A stretch of DNA of 64,000 nucleotides. It comes from Lachancea kluyveri NRRL Y-12651. Taxonomy: Eukaryota; Ascomycota; Saccharomycetes; Saccharomycetales; Saccharomycetaceae. Numbering within the stretch: the stretch's first letter is position 1; each line of letters opens with the position of its first letter. The position numbers and the translations under genes were made by a program. Under the pieces are notes generated by a model. The model saw only the letters and a list, made by a program, of their open reading frames with translations. It ran no database searches and was not told where the DNA came from. The stretch is taken from positions 1-64,000 of the forward strand of contig CM000688.1 of the NCBI GenBank assembly GCA_000149225.2, read 5' to 3'. Below are positions 22,039 to 32,070 of this stretch, one piece after another.

Positions 22039-23598
22039 ATGGGTATTCTTCAAACCGTCTTTCATGCAGAGGAGGAAATCCAAGGATCAAAGTATCGTGC
22101 TATCTTTATTGGCGCTTTCGTTGCGTTTGGTGGTATCTTATTTGGTTATGACACCGGTACGATCTCTGGTGTTATGGCAATGGACTATACTAAAAAAACT
22201 TTTACATCAGAAGGACATTTCTCCGCTTCTGAAACCTCTCTTATTACTTCTATTCTTTCAGCTGGTACTTTTTGTGGTGCTATTTTAGCTCCACTTGCTT
22301 CTGATACCATTGGTAGAAGACTCGGACTATTAGTTGCATGTGCCATCTTTAGTGCGGGTGCAATTCTACAGACTGCTGCAACTACACAAGCTTTGTTGAT
22401 CGCCGGTAGAGTCATTGCAGGCGCAGGCGTCGGTGTTCTCTCCGCTATTGTTCCACTATACCAATCTGAAACCACCCCTAAGTGGATCAGAGGTGCCGTG
22501 GTTTCTTGTTATCAATGGGCTATCACTATTGGTCTTTTACTTGCCGCTTGTGTCAACCAGGGGACACATAATCGGAACGACAGTGGCTCCTACAGAATTC
22601 CCTTTGGCCTTCAACTTTTGTGGGCACTAATTATGGTGATCGGATTACTTATTCTTCCTGAAACGCCTAGATTCTACGTAATGAAGGATAATTTTCCAAA
22701 GGCTGTCGCTTCTCTTTCAAAACTTAGAGGGCTACCTAAAGAGCACCCAGTTGTTGAACAAGAGCTAAGAGAAATTGTTGCAAATTACAACTATGAGAAA
22801 TCTTTTGGCTCTACTACTATCATTGATTGTTTTAAGCCAGCAAACCACCAGCTGAAGCGTATCTTTATCGGTATCGTGATTCAAGGTTTACAACAATTAA
22901 CTGGTATTAATTTCATCTTCTATTATGGTGTGCAATTTTTTCAAAATTCTGGTATTGATAACCCATTCATTATCCAACTCATAATGAACATTGTAAATGT
23001 TATTATGACCATACCAGGTATTGCGCTAGTTGAAATAGCAGGTAGAAGAAATCTTCTTCTATGGGGTGCTATAGGTATGTCTGTTAGTGAGTTCATTGTT
23101 GCTTCTGTTGGTACCGCTTTGCCAGATAGTTTTGCAGCAAATAAGACACTGATCGCTTTTTCATGTTCTTTCATTGCATCTTTTGCAGCAACTTGGGGTC
23201 CTCTTGCCTGGGTTGTTGTGGGAGAAATCTATCCTTTAAGAGTTAGAGCAAAATCTGTTGCTATTTGTGCTGCCTCCAACTGGTTGTTTAATTTTGCTAT
23301 TGCCTTTGCTACACCTTATCTTGTTGACAGTGGTCCCGGTAATGCTGATCTAAAGTCAAAGGTCTTTTTCATCTGGGGCTCGTGCACATTCCTCTGTTTG
23401 GTGTTTGTTTACTTTTTTATCTATGAGACAAAAGGTCTTACCCTTGAACAAATTGATGAGTTGTTTGACACTGTTCCAAGTGCTCGTCATTCCAAGAAAT
23501 TTGTTCCTTCTGAAGGATTTGCTAAAAAATCTATTGAAGTACGTGACTCTTCTTCAATTAACGAAAAAGCTGTAGTTGAAGCTATTGAAAAGGTTTAA
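22039..23598 (+). CDS. MFS sugar transporter, Gxs1-like glucose(/xylose):H+ symporter group
   Basis: A complete 519-residue, 12-helix transporter of the sugar porter family at the plasma membrane. Family signatures in order: GGILFGYDTGTISGV in helix 1; DTIGRRLG after helix 2; GRVIAGAGVG; PLYQSETTPKWIRGA; LPETPRFYV closing the first half; QGLQQLTGINFIFYYG in helix 7; AGRRNLLLWG; GEIYPLRVRAKS; and YETKGLTLEQIDELF at the C-terminus. By eye it is much closer to Candida intermedia Gxs1 and filamentous-fungal monosaccharide transporters (QSETxPKWIRGA, SCYQWAITIGL) than to S. cerevisiae HXT proteins. Proton coupling and substrate are inferred from that similarity. It lies 4.6 kb downstream of SUC2 in the same orientation and could import the hexoses invertase releases. 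Confidence 0.88.
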   Translation: MGILQTVFHAEEEIQGSKYRAIFIGAFVAFGGILFGYDTGTISGVMAMDYTKKTFTSEGHFSASETSLITSILSAGTFCGAILAPLASDTIGRRLGLLVACAIFSAGAILQTAATTQALLIAGRVIAGAGVGVLSAIVPLYQSETTPKWIRGAVVSCYQWAITIGLLLAACVNQGTHNRNDSGSYRIPFGLQLLWALIMVIGLLILPETPRFYVMKDNFPKAVASLSKLRGLPKEHPVVEQELREIVANYNYEKSFGSTTIIDCFKPANHQLKRIFIGIVIQGLQQLTGINFIFYYGVQFFQNSGIDNPFIIQLIMNIVNVIMTIPGIALVEIAGRRNLLLWGAIGMSVSEFIVASVGTALPDSFAANKTLIAFSCSFIASFAATWGPLAWVVVGEIYPLRVRAKSVAICAASNWLFNFAIAFATPYLVDSGPGNADLKSKVFFIWGSCTFLCLVFVYFFIYETKGLTLEQIDELFDTVPSARHSKKFVPSEGFAKKSIEVRDSSSINEKAVVEAIEKV

Positions 23599-24864
23599 TG
23601 TGACATTATTGAGTATAGAGAGTTATATAATCCATAGAGCTAGCGTTCACATGGTGACTTTTTAGTCTTAATATATTTCCTGATTTAAAAGAGGCTTTAA
23701 CGGTTAGGATTTTTATAATCCTGATAGCATAATATGCACGATGCCGGGGTACTCTGGCAAATAGTTTGGAACTTTTAATATGAAACATTTGTTTATGCTC
23801 CAACATTTGATTTTTTATTTTCTGCGTAACACATTTGCTGTAACTCACTTTTGATTTTTCTGTAATGTTGATGCTCCTTCGGATTTCTGTTAGTAAATGC
23901 AGTATTACGCAATGTACTTGATTTGTGTGTTTAATACAGAACTATATTAATGTTCTAAATCTGACCTTTGGAGCTTCCTTTCAAGCGCGCAACTAGCTGT
24001 GTTTTTATTTTACTTCTTGTTATGTCAGTATTTCTCTGTGTACTTTTTTCTGACTACTGTTTCTCATACTTAGGTTATAACCTTTTAATCATATTCATTT
24101 CAACTTTTTTTTGCTGAAAGCCGTAATATCAGCTAGTCCAAAATCTTACAGATAGTTTATTCCAAATGCCATTATCTGCAAGTTAGTTTTCGTGAAGCTC
24201 GGTCGTATAAACATTATGGGTAAATACTATTTTAGCTTTTCTAATAAAACAAAGGGTCTGAAAAACGACCAAAGCCGATTTAAGAAAATAAACACGTACT
24301 TAATATAAAGTATCAAGTGGAATTAATGGGAGCAATGGAGGAAATAACTAAAAAAAGCTTGTGAGGGGCTGGTAAATTTCATAAAATTTGAGCAATTTAA
24401 TTTTTAAATTATCAAGCTCTGTGTAATTGTGTAGGTTTTTTGTACAGTTTTTTATTGGATTTAGAGTTGAGCTAGTTTCGTATTTTTTTATTGTCAATCA
24501 TTTCTGGGAAAGAAAAAAAAATTGCCAAATGAGAATTTTTCTATTTATTTCAGTATATTTAGGCGAGCAGACTAAGCGGCAAAGCTCTCCAACCATAAGC
24601 TTCATAAAAATGTGCTACAAGTAATTAGCACTCGAAAAATAATCCGAGAAGTACTGATCTTTAAAGATTGTTTCTAACCACATTTAGGCAGAAAAAATTT
24701 TTATGCATTTGGTCACCTAAAATCTTTTAAAAAGTTAGATGGCTAAAATAGTATACTTTTGAAAGCAAGGCAAGGGTTGTTTTTTTTAAAAAAAAAAGAA
24801 ATTAATAAATAACTGCGCACAAAATCATCATTAAATTAACCATTCGTTATATCACGGCAGCGGG
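23599..24864. other. Intergenic, nothing recognised
   Basis: Convergent spacer between the sugar transporter and the RTA1-family gene, AT-rich with A/T runs near 24780-24800. No gene seen. Confidence 0.5.
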
Positions 24865-25812
24865 CTAGCATTCTGACTCTAATTTGAAGAGGTTGCTCGA
24901 GGGCATTGAAATCACGAAGGAAGATACGGTAAGCAGCATTGGAATGGCGTCGAATATATAAATAAAATACTCGTGGCGATTGATGTACCCATTATGCCCC
25001 TGGATAAATTCAATGACCCTTACGATAGATCTAAGCAGTATTAACATACTGCATATGAGAAGGTTCAAGTTGAAGGCTTTCCAGGTTTTGACAGCGCACC
25101 CTGTGACCGGAGGGCATACAAACTTGACTTTGTAGGAAAAGATTACCTCATTAATAACAAACAATGCAAAAAAAGCTATTTGGATGAAGAAACCTACCAT
25201 AATGATATGGAACCCAGTAGTATTCTGATTTTCGTCCGCCATTAAACCACCACCTAACCCTTGCAATGCGAAACTAAAAATATTACCAATTACAAATATT
25301 GTTATGCCATATCTGGAAGGAATAATTGATAAGTGGGTACATCTTAGTAAAATGAGCATTCTCCCGAAAAGCATGTAAATTGTAGCTACCATCAATGCAG
25401 GAGCAATTAAAAGTAGTATAGATTGAACAATAAATGGTGGCGAAGACTTAGGGTGAGATTTTGAATATGCCCTAGTAGCGTATCCAATCATCTCCAACAG
25501 GCATCCTGCTAAGAGCGGAACGTACTTAGCCAAGATTCTTTTAGAACTTATTGGCAGAGTTACGTCTAGTCCTAAAATTTCATTTTCTGGCCTAAATTTG
25601 TACTTTAAAGACAATTTTCTCATGACTGCTGCTTTTCTTGAGTAGTAGTACATCTCGTAAAGTAGAAAAATTAATGAAATGCAGAATAATACTGCAAAGG
25701 CGACCGCGCCTGCGCGTGTCGGAGTGTAATTGTAGAGCTTCCAATTATCATAGTGACCTGTCATACTTGCAAATGGGTTAATGTTTGCGTATTTTTCAAG
25801 ATTGGTGACCAA
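24865..25812 (-). CDS. RTA1/RSB1-family seven-helix membrane protein
   Basis: The 315-residue protein has about seven hydrophobic helices and the features of the fungal lipid-translocating exporter (RTA1-like) family. These are a short N-terminus with the WKLYNYTPTRAGAVAFAVLF entry to helix 1, LLAGCLLEMIGYATR, PPFIVQSILLLIAPALMVATIYMLFGRM (helices 3-4), a GNIFSFALQGLGGG loop, and the RSIVRVIEFIQG-NGYI-HEYFIYIFDAIPM segment in the last third. S. cerevisiae members are RSB1 (sphingoid base export), RTA1, PUG1 and YLR046C, about 315-380 residues. I cannot say which, or what it transports. The first Met is followed directly by the family start. Transcribed alone; a CACGTG lies at 25925-25930 about 113 bp upstream. 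Confidence 0.85.
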   Translation of the reverse strand: MVTNLEKYANINPFASMTGHYDNWKLYNYTPTRAGAVAFAVLFCISLIFLLYEMYYYSRKAAVMRKLSLKYKFRPENEILGLDVTLPISSKRILAKYVPLLAGCLLEMIGYATRAYSKSHPKSSPPFIVQSILLLIAPALMVATIYMLFGRMLILLRCTHLSIIPSRYGITIFVIGNIFSFALQGLGGGLMADENQNTTGFHIIMVGFFIQIAFFALFVINEVIFSYKVKFVCPPVTGCAVKTWKAFNLNLLICSMLILLRSIVRVIEFIQGHNGYINRHEYFIYIFDAIPMLLTVSSFVISMPSSNLFKLESEC

Positions 25813-28800
25813 TAAATACTGCTATTATATACATTCTTTGAGCACTGCCCTGGATTTGTTCTATATATACTGCTCGTAAAAAGTCCAGTCCGCCCAAGAT
25901 ATTAGGCGTCCGTATCGATATTATCACGTGACCACCTTTATTCCGCGATGCTCACAGCCTCGCAGTTCAAGAAAGTGTCAATTTTACGACGATAGGAGGA
26001 GGAATAGTAACAACAGTTTCTTACAAACTGTTAAAGGGATGCAAAAATTGAAAAACATTTGTGCTATTTGTAGATTTTTTTCACATGTGAACTTTACATT
26101 TTACACTATCATTATAAAGTATAAAAATTAACACTTGCGCTCAGAACAGTATATTTCATAAGAAGTATTGGCCCATTTTCCTTATTTTTCCTCACGTCTG
26201 TTCACTTAAAAAATATCTATTAAGAGTCTCAAACATATAATGTCGGTGGAGCTTGACAATTTTCAGCTGAAGAAGGGATGAACTAAGGGTATTTTTCATT
26301 TGTGTAAAGTAATAAAATGCAAAGGCCTGTGCTAATATATGTGTTATTTAGAGACAATTCCAGTGTATTTTTGGACCGTGTATAGCAAATATTAATTATT
26401 GCCAAATCAGTCGCAATACATCTAGGTCTATTTACTTTGCTTCAGATGTTAAGAATACTTATAGCGCTCTAATCTATGGAACGAGTATTACAGGAATAAC
26501 CGGCTGGTACAGAAAAAAATAGAAAGGGACTACAGTTCTAAAATTTTTTGAAAATAGCACTTCTAAGATTATTACAGCCGTTTTTTAGATAGATATCCAT
26601 CTTTAGATATAATCAAAAACATAAAACTACACAACCTCTACTTTCGTGGTGCTTCAAGTTAAGAATTCCCGGGTATTTTTGTAAATAGTAACCAAGTATG
26701 GTCTCCTCGTACAAGTGTGCCAAACAAACCACATATTTATTTTTTTTTAGCCAAGCCTTGATTTAGTGTGCGTCTCAAGATCAGATACGATATTCTTTGA
26801 TCATATGTTCAAGAGAAGTGCCTGTCTTCACGAGCGGCGCTATTGTATAAACGACATATTTTGCTCGTTAAAAAACTCCAATCACGTGAGTTAAGTGTCA
26901 ACCAACGGGTATTCTTTCTTCTTCAAAGTCCCTATCCCTCTTAACCAACCACAGATATAACGCACAGCTAGCTCACCTCGCGAGAAACGAAGTCTTATTA
27001 GTTACAAAAGATGTTTTTCTGGACTTGTTGCAGGACTGGGAGGAGGACGAGCACGAACGAGTACAGGATTTAGGTAATGAGTACATGTACTGTTGGAAAT
27101 TGACGAGTATATTCGTTTATAATTATTTGTACCCGTTTGTATTTTTCCGGATCATGTGAGATGAGTAAGAAATGTCATACATAATCTATTGAACTTGAGT
27201 ACTGCCAATACCCAAGGCTACAGAGAGCGTGCATTAAAACCAAGTTCCTCTTTTATTATAAATCTACGTAGATTATCACGGCAATGCAGGCATGGTGTTA
27301 TTCTCGCTGCAAATATCATTGAAGGTATCACAGCAACAAGTTTCAAAAGATCATTCCATGTAAAGTCCACCGTCTTTTATCCGTCGGACACCTACTATCG
27401 CTCGTACACTTTTCAGGTTTTGACAGAAGTCATAGGGTTTTTGTCGAACTTACTTTTGGTACTAATAATGGCCGATAGCGCTTTCCCTTTTAAGTAGTTC
27501 CCCTAAAACTTCTAAGCGTCTGGGCTTGAGTTCAATGCATGATAGACTGAGTAAGCTGTACGTGTTACTTAAAACACATTGATATGCCAGGAATTAATTA
27601 TTGGTCTGCGTGCGATATTTAAACTCGTTCGCTGAGTTATTGAGAGTACTGTTATGTAATAACACGGTAAATTTGTAAAAGATTCTGGCAATTTTTAGGA
27701 AATTTTTCAACGGCTGTATCTTCTAACTAATTCAGAAGCCTTGAGGGATTAGAAGTTTGCTTGTACAGAAAAATGAATATGTTTTTGTTACTTTTTTTTT
27801 TTTTTGAAGTAAGCTTCAAAGTGTAGTTTCTTAGTTTTCCTCCGGTGAATATGCGATTTTCCACAAACGATATTAGCAGGTCAATTCTGGTCGCCAGCAG
27901 TGCCTGATGGTCTTGTTAGAATTCATTGATAAGCTGTCTGAATAAGAAATTTACGACTTAATTTACACATATAATCTCGATGATAGTGTCCGCCGTGCCC
28001 ACTTCACCACCATTGTTATACACATGAAGAGTGTTTTCAAAACAGCGTCTGGCCTGCATTGAACGGCACTATATATACAATAAGGAAAAGCAGCCGTAAA
28101 CCTTTGTTAATCCTTTTATAAATAGTACCTGTAACGGTAAGCGATGTTGAGAAGTTTTAAAGTCTATCATTTTTGGGCGCCAGCGGTTTGAAATCACTGT
28201 TTAAGATTCTGTAGCTCTATTTACTCTCATCCATGATTCCACAGAATAGGGGTTTGAATGTGACATCAAAGAAATAAGAAATGCAACTAGTATATAGTAT
28301 AGGGCATTTTCTAGTGTTCTCGAAGCAGCAGTGCTGAGTGATGTGTTTTCGTATGTAGGATACTAAGTAATTGCTCTTGATGCCTGTGTTTATTGTAAGT
28401 GCGTCTTTAATAACTAGTTTTGAAGTCTGTACTCGTTTATAATCCATTTTAGCCACTCTACTTACGTTCAAAGTACCTCTTATATCGGTGACTTGTTCTA
28501 TGTACTCAAAATTTACTTGAATATAGTTTTTTTAATATTTGAAGATACTTAAGGGAGAGCACGGTCAAGATAAACAGTCCCCAAACAAGATCTAGTGTTA
28601 TTAAAAACGGTCAATTTCTTCACAAGTGTACCAACCCTCTTGTTCATCTTAAATTTTCTGATTCTTCTGCAAAGAGCTGGACTGCTAAGCAATAGTAGAA
28701 ATATTGATTATACCAATTTTTGGCAAGGTACTCAGAATACCAGCAACCTTGCCTTTTGGTAGATTCGTTGAGTACTTTCGATAGCCGGTATGCTTATTCG

Positions 28801-30300
28801 CTCTTGTTGATAACCGGAGGTAGTTATACTGTCAAAACTCGAACGTAATATCGCTTCACTTGTTTATGCTTTCAGTTATTTCATACTGCAGTTATCTTTG
28901 AATGTACATGTCTTCGTGACTATAAATTGTTTTAAAGCTCTAAAAGCTCATCTATAATTGGACACTTAAATCTTGGTCACGAGTGGTTAAACATGCTTAA
29001 AAAAATCTTTGGGTTGAGGATGAATTACGTCTTCTTGGTATAGTACTTTGTATTACCAAAAAACTCAGCCGATTTCTGTATTTATGTGGAACTAAATTTA
29101 TGCTTTCGACGCACGTATTAGTCTAATTTTCATGAATTATGCCATAAATATATATTTTAAATTAATTCTTGTTTGAAAAACTTCAGTTTTACACCTTTAA
29201 AAGTCATTCGGCTAACATGTTTTAAAAGCTGATTGACATGTCAAAACTGTATGTAAACTCGATTAAACGCTTTATCTCACGAAGTTTACAGACTTTAAAA
29301 AATTAGAGTAATGAACATATCAGATAAGAGGAATAAAAAAATATTTAAAAGTACTAACTTCTGTTGAGAAAAGAGCAGCCAAAAATTTAAATTGGACAAA
29401 TTGAAAAGAAAAGCTAGGCACTAAACCAAAGAGTATTTGGGTCTTTATTGTCCAAGTGTTTTATGTATCATGACATTTGAATGAACTCATCTAGCGTAAC
29501 TTTCTATCTGCTATAATTTACAATAAAGAAACCAGTTGTAACGGGAAGAGCCTCTATGTTAGTGCCCACAGTGTTTCTATAACTAATGAAAAATATACTT
29601 TCAATCAATATCTCTGATTCTAATGTTACAAAACATCAAAATTAATATCAAAGAAAAAACTTTAAAGAAAGACACAGTTTTGAAGTAACCTACTTAGGAA
29701 GCCGTTTTATAGTTCGATGTTTTTAATTGAACTGATCCTACTTAAACAGAGGGGAAAAGATTGAATTTGTAAAAATTATAATATATGGAAGATTCGGTAT
29801 TGGAAATAAGAAAGTCAGAATCTCGTAAAAAAATTTGGAATCTTTATAGTCTTTAAATGGAAAGATCATGAAATATTTAAGCTTAAAATACTTCTAGCTT
29901 TATGTTGCATCTTGTGTCGTCTAGGGTATGCATTGTTTGTACAGTTAGCAAAAAAGTTTTACTCAAAGTTCGAAATAATTATTAATTCCAATTTCCTTTC
30001 TACTCTATTTTCGATACTAGTTTAAATGCCTATGGAAGAAACTAGGGTATTTAGGGTAGCTCTCTTGTGTAATTGGATTATAAAGTAACCGGTCTAAAAT
30101 TCTATGCCACAATACTGAATTGGTCTCAATAAAATCCACGTTGTGCGCCATAAAATACGATAGTTACCAGAAGTTTACGTACTTTGTAGATAAAAAGTAA
30201 AAGACCAAATTAGCAGTATCTAAATACTATTTCAGTTAACGGTTGCATCTGCAGAAGAATGTTTACTGGTTGCATGCCATTCAAAGAACATAGGAATTGC
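25813..30300. other. 4.5-kb gene desert
   Basis: Apart from the RTA1-family promoter (CACGTG at 25925-25930) and a second CACGTG at 26883-26888, I recognise nothing. A 20-codon frame starts at 27010 (MFFWTCC). A 102-codon frame at 27189-27497 and an 84-codon minus frame at 28217-28471 lack domains. Sequence is AT-rich with stops in all frames. Decayed genes or an unannotated RNA are possible but unsupported. Confidence 0.5.
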
Positions 30301-31962
30301 TTAGGATTTAACAGCGTCAGAGTTCCCATTTTTCTCGTACACTTCTTCGACGTACGCAAGGAGATAGCGCCTCCTCATAAACAAGGCGGTGACTTCGATT
30401 CTTCTTTGCTGGTCTGCCCAGTTATGGGCCTGTAAAAGGACAATCATGAAAAATGCTTCTATAATCATGGTAGGTGTATTACAGATCAGTTGGCCAGTTG
30501 TACTCCAGCGAAGTCCTGACGCAATTATAATAAGACCGAGAATGGTTAACACAGATACTAAAACACTCCATTGCGAAGAGCAAATAGTATTGATAAACGA
30601 AGAAATTTTGTAGTCGATGGAATTTTTTCTTTTAGGAATATGAAGCCCACTGAATTCATCAGGGCAGTGGATTCCTAGCATATCAAAAATCTCTGCATCA
30701 TCTTGAGCGACCATTTTGTAATTGATTTCTTCGTGACCAACGATTCTAAAGTAGACCTGTCTAATAACGAATCCATCCAAGAAACCAACAAGACCCGTGT
30801 ATGTACCAATAATAAGCCACCAATCATCACTCCAACCCATAGGGGTACCAATACCTATCCAAACCGCAAAGACTACAGCAGCGACGACAACACCAATACC
30901 AGTACCGATCACATCAGCATACCAGTCAATCAACTTTTCACCAGATGATCTGTTCTTTGAGTGAATGGTAATCACAGGGTTTGGAGTTTCAAAATCGTTA
31001 TAGTAGTTTCTTAATTGATAATCGATCTTTTCGTCCATTGAAAAGATACCGTGGAGAAATCTAACAAGATACTTGTCGTGTCTTGCCCTAATATTTTGTA
31101 AGAAAACAGTAGAGACGAGGAGACAAACAGCAGTAGTTGTATTGATGTACATTTGCCAGTTATCGCTAAATTTTGCCAAACGTGGGTTACTGCCAGAGGT
31201 TTCACCAGTGAATGGTGGACTGTTTCCAGTAGGCAATGGCTTTGCACCACACCCAATCCAAACAAAGATACCGAGCCAAAAAATAACCATGACAGGAAGC
31301 GAACCCAGTAGCCTACTGAAGCAAGACGACAGTTTGTCGTACCAGCTTTCAGCTGGAAGCTCACCAGAGATAGTTGATTGATCTGATTCTATTTCAAAAC
31401 TCTTGTACGATTCCTTTACCTCTGTATCCTTTTCAGGAGCATTCTGTTGAAATAGTCTTTTATAACCGGCGATCCGTGATCTCAAAGTACCACAAACGTG
31501 AACCTGTTCGTGAGCACTCATCAACTGTTGCCTCATAAGCAGTGTATCCCATAAGTAACTCTGAATGGATTGACCATCCTGCATCACGACTTGCCAGTTG
31601 AAGGGAGCTGAATAAACAATACCGATCACCACCCAAACAATTAGGATTGCCCACATGAGGAAAAACACAACTTGAGACCCGGCAATTCTAACTAAAACAT
31701 CCAAAACATTATCAGTTCGGCCCTTCCAAAGTCCTGTAAACCCACGAGATGTTTCAATGTCTCCTCTTTTGTTAAAGTGTAGTTTACTGAGCTTACCCTC
31801 CGTATTTGACTCACTACCTGTCTCCAAGGATACGACATCCTCTTCGAACTTATCCTTTACAGCTCCCTCGGAGTTTGTACAAGTGTTGATAGTTATTGGT
31901 GCCTGTTGCTCAACATCAGGCCTTGATCCCGGATTTCCAAAGAACTCTTTAATTCTTCCCAT
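30301..31962 (-). CDS. FET4: Low-affinity Fe(II) transporter
   Basis: The 553-residue protein matches S. cerevisiae Fet4 (552 residues), the plasma-membrane low-affinity transporter for iron that also carries copper and zinc. It starts MGRIKEFFGNPGSRPDV, nearly the same as Fet4, and contains the conserved AFNWQ-type block APFNWQVVMQDGQSIQSYLW followed by DTLLMRQQ near residues 118-145. About eight hydrophobic segments follow. Other shared blocks are FSDNWQMYINTTTAVCLL, GIGTPMGWSDDWWLIIGTYT and the HNWADQQRRIEVTALFMRRR tail. The acidic cytosolic N-terminus of about 80 residues is variable, as in the family. Upstream is an Aft-type site. It is the last intact gene before the pseudogene block. 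Confidence 0.95.
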   Translation of the reverse strand: MGRIKEFFGNPGSRPDVEQQAPITINTCTNSEGAVKDKFEEDVVSLETGSESNTEGKLSKLHFNKRGDIETSRGFTGLWKGRTDNVLDVLVRIAGSQVVFFLMWAILIVWVVIGIVYSAPFNWQVVMQDGQSIQSYLWDTLLMRQQLMSAHEQVHVCGTLRSRIAGYKRLFQQNAPEKDTEVKESYKSFEIESDQSTISGELPAESWYDKLSSCFSRLLGSLPVMVIFWLGIFVWIGCGAKPLPTGNSPPFTGETSGSNPRLAKFSDNWQMYINTTTAVCLLVSTVFLQNIRARHDKYLVRFLHGIFSMDEKIDYQLRNYYNDFETPNPVITIHSKNRSSGEKLIDWYADVIGTGIGVVVAAVVFAVWIGIGTPMGWSDDWWLIIGTYTGLVGFLDGFVIRQVYFRIVGHEEINYKMVAQDDAEIFDMLGIHCPDEFSGLHIPKRKNSIDYKISSFINTICSSQWSVLVSVLTILGLIIIASGLRWSTTGQLICNTPTMIIEAFFMIVLLQAHNWADQQRRIEVTALFMRRRYLLAYVEEVYEKNGNSDAVKS

Positions 31963-32062
31963 TCTGATTTGCGATGAGATTGATTAGCGAGATACATTAA
32001 CTTGGATGGGGGTTTTAGCTTTCCGGTTACTACGTTATATTTAAATAGAGAGCTGGATAAAT

Positions 32063-32070
32063 TGGGTGCA
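32063..32070 (-). promoter_or_regulatory. Aft1/Aft2-type iron-responsive element upstream of FET4
   Basis: The top strand reads TGGGTGCA, so the FET4 strand has TGCACCCA, a full match to YRCACCCR, about 100 bp upstream of the ATG. S. cerevisiae FET4 is controlled partly by Aft1. A single 8-bp match can be chance. Confidence 0.5.

Noticed and set aside
27010-27497. A 20-codon frame (MFFWTCC) and a 102-codon frame in the gene desert
   Set aside because: The promoter-like lead before the first is suggestive, but I could find neither a convincing splice site nor a family match.
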